Of a stretch of DNA of 22,520 nucleotides, positions 22,489 to 22,520 are shown in pieces (position 1 is the stretch's first letter; each line of letters starts with the position of its first letter). The notes below the pieces were generated by a model, which saw only the letters and a list, made by a program, of their open reading frames with translations, was not told the origin of the DNA and did no database searches. Position numbers and translations under genes: made by a program. The stretch spans positions 1 to 22,520 of the forward strand of contig DASYCT010000277.1 in NCBI GenBank assembly GCA_036500065.1, written 5' to 3'. This DNA comes from JACMLD01 sp036500065 (lineage in GTDB: Bacteria > Bacteroidota > Bacteroidia > Chitinophagales > Chitinophagaceae).

Positions 22489-22520
22489 TTGATAGTATAT
22501 AAAACAAAAGGGCATCGTAT

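Overview
The window looks like chromosomal housekeeping DNA from a Bacteroidota bacterium, most likely Chitinophagaceae (an inference from gene content; no rRNA or other marker is present). Supporting signs are TAnnTTTG-type -7 promoter elements, weak Shine-Dalgarno signals, a lone MacB/FtsX-type permease, an MG2-plus-plug exported protein, a carboxypeptidase-regulatory-like exported protein, a Mrp ATPase lacking the usual CxxC, and an OmpA-type lipoprotein/porin-like protein. I see no tRNA, rRNA, CRISPR array, integrase or transposase.

Layout, left to right. (1) 1-222: start of an ABC-transporter permease on the minus strand that runs off the left edge. (2) 376-1736: minus-strand two-gene operon of an ArsR-type repressor and an SRPBCC-VOC fusion protein, with a well-formed promoter overlaid by three alternating GCAAC/GTTGC half-sites. 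(3) 1737-2133: a non-coding stretch with an 11-bp tandem repeat and a possible terminator. (4) 2134-5642, minus: a large MG2/plug exported protein and a glycerophosphodiester phosphodiesterase lipoprotein. (5) 5805-7548, minus: Mrp-type ATPase followed by a PaiB-like flavin-binding protein. (6) 7649-9209, plus: exported carboxypeptidase-regulatory-like protein and 3-hydroxyacyl-CoA dehydrogenase. (7) 9210-11839, minus: tight operon ribD, DMT/EamA transporter, IMPACT/YigZ protein. (8) 11902-12765, plus: prmC. (9) 12760-15063, minus: small subunit and GMC flavoprotein subunit of a glucose/gluconate-dehydrogenase-like enzyme. (10) 15138-16335, minus: exbB and exbD. (11) 16473-17849: SPFH protein divergent from a small membrane protein. 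(12) 17860-20239, minus: pepT and an OmpA-family protein. (13) 20288-22488: CPBP membrane protease, an exported protein, and a four-helix membrane protein.

The most unusual item is inside the transporter gene of region 7. Two 33-bp palindromic units lie in opposite orientation 15 bp apart, their arms identical to one another, and each is read as exactly 11 codons. They add two copies of an Arg-rich peptide (RV-x-RP-x-RA-x-HP) to the loop joining the two EamA halves. This looks like a REP/BIME-type palindrome pair that has inserted in frame into a coding gene. Other points worth a look are the ArsR promoter/operator, two promoters so close to their start codons that the transcripts may be leaderless (7649 and prmC), the SRPBCC-VOC fusion, and a three-cysteine motif in the GMC subunit whose spacing matches the iron-sulfur site of bacterial FAD-dependent glucose dehydrogenase. 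Apart from the palindrome pair I found no obvious new multi-gene system; most genes belong to familiar families.
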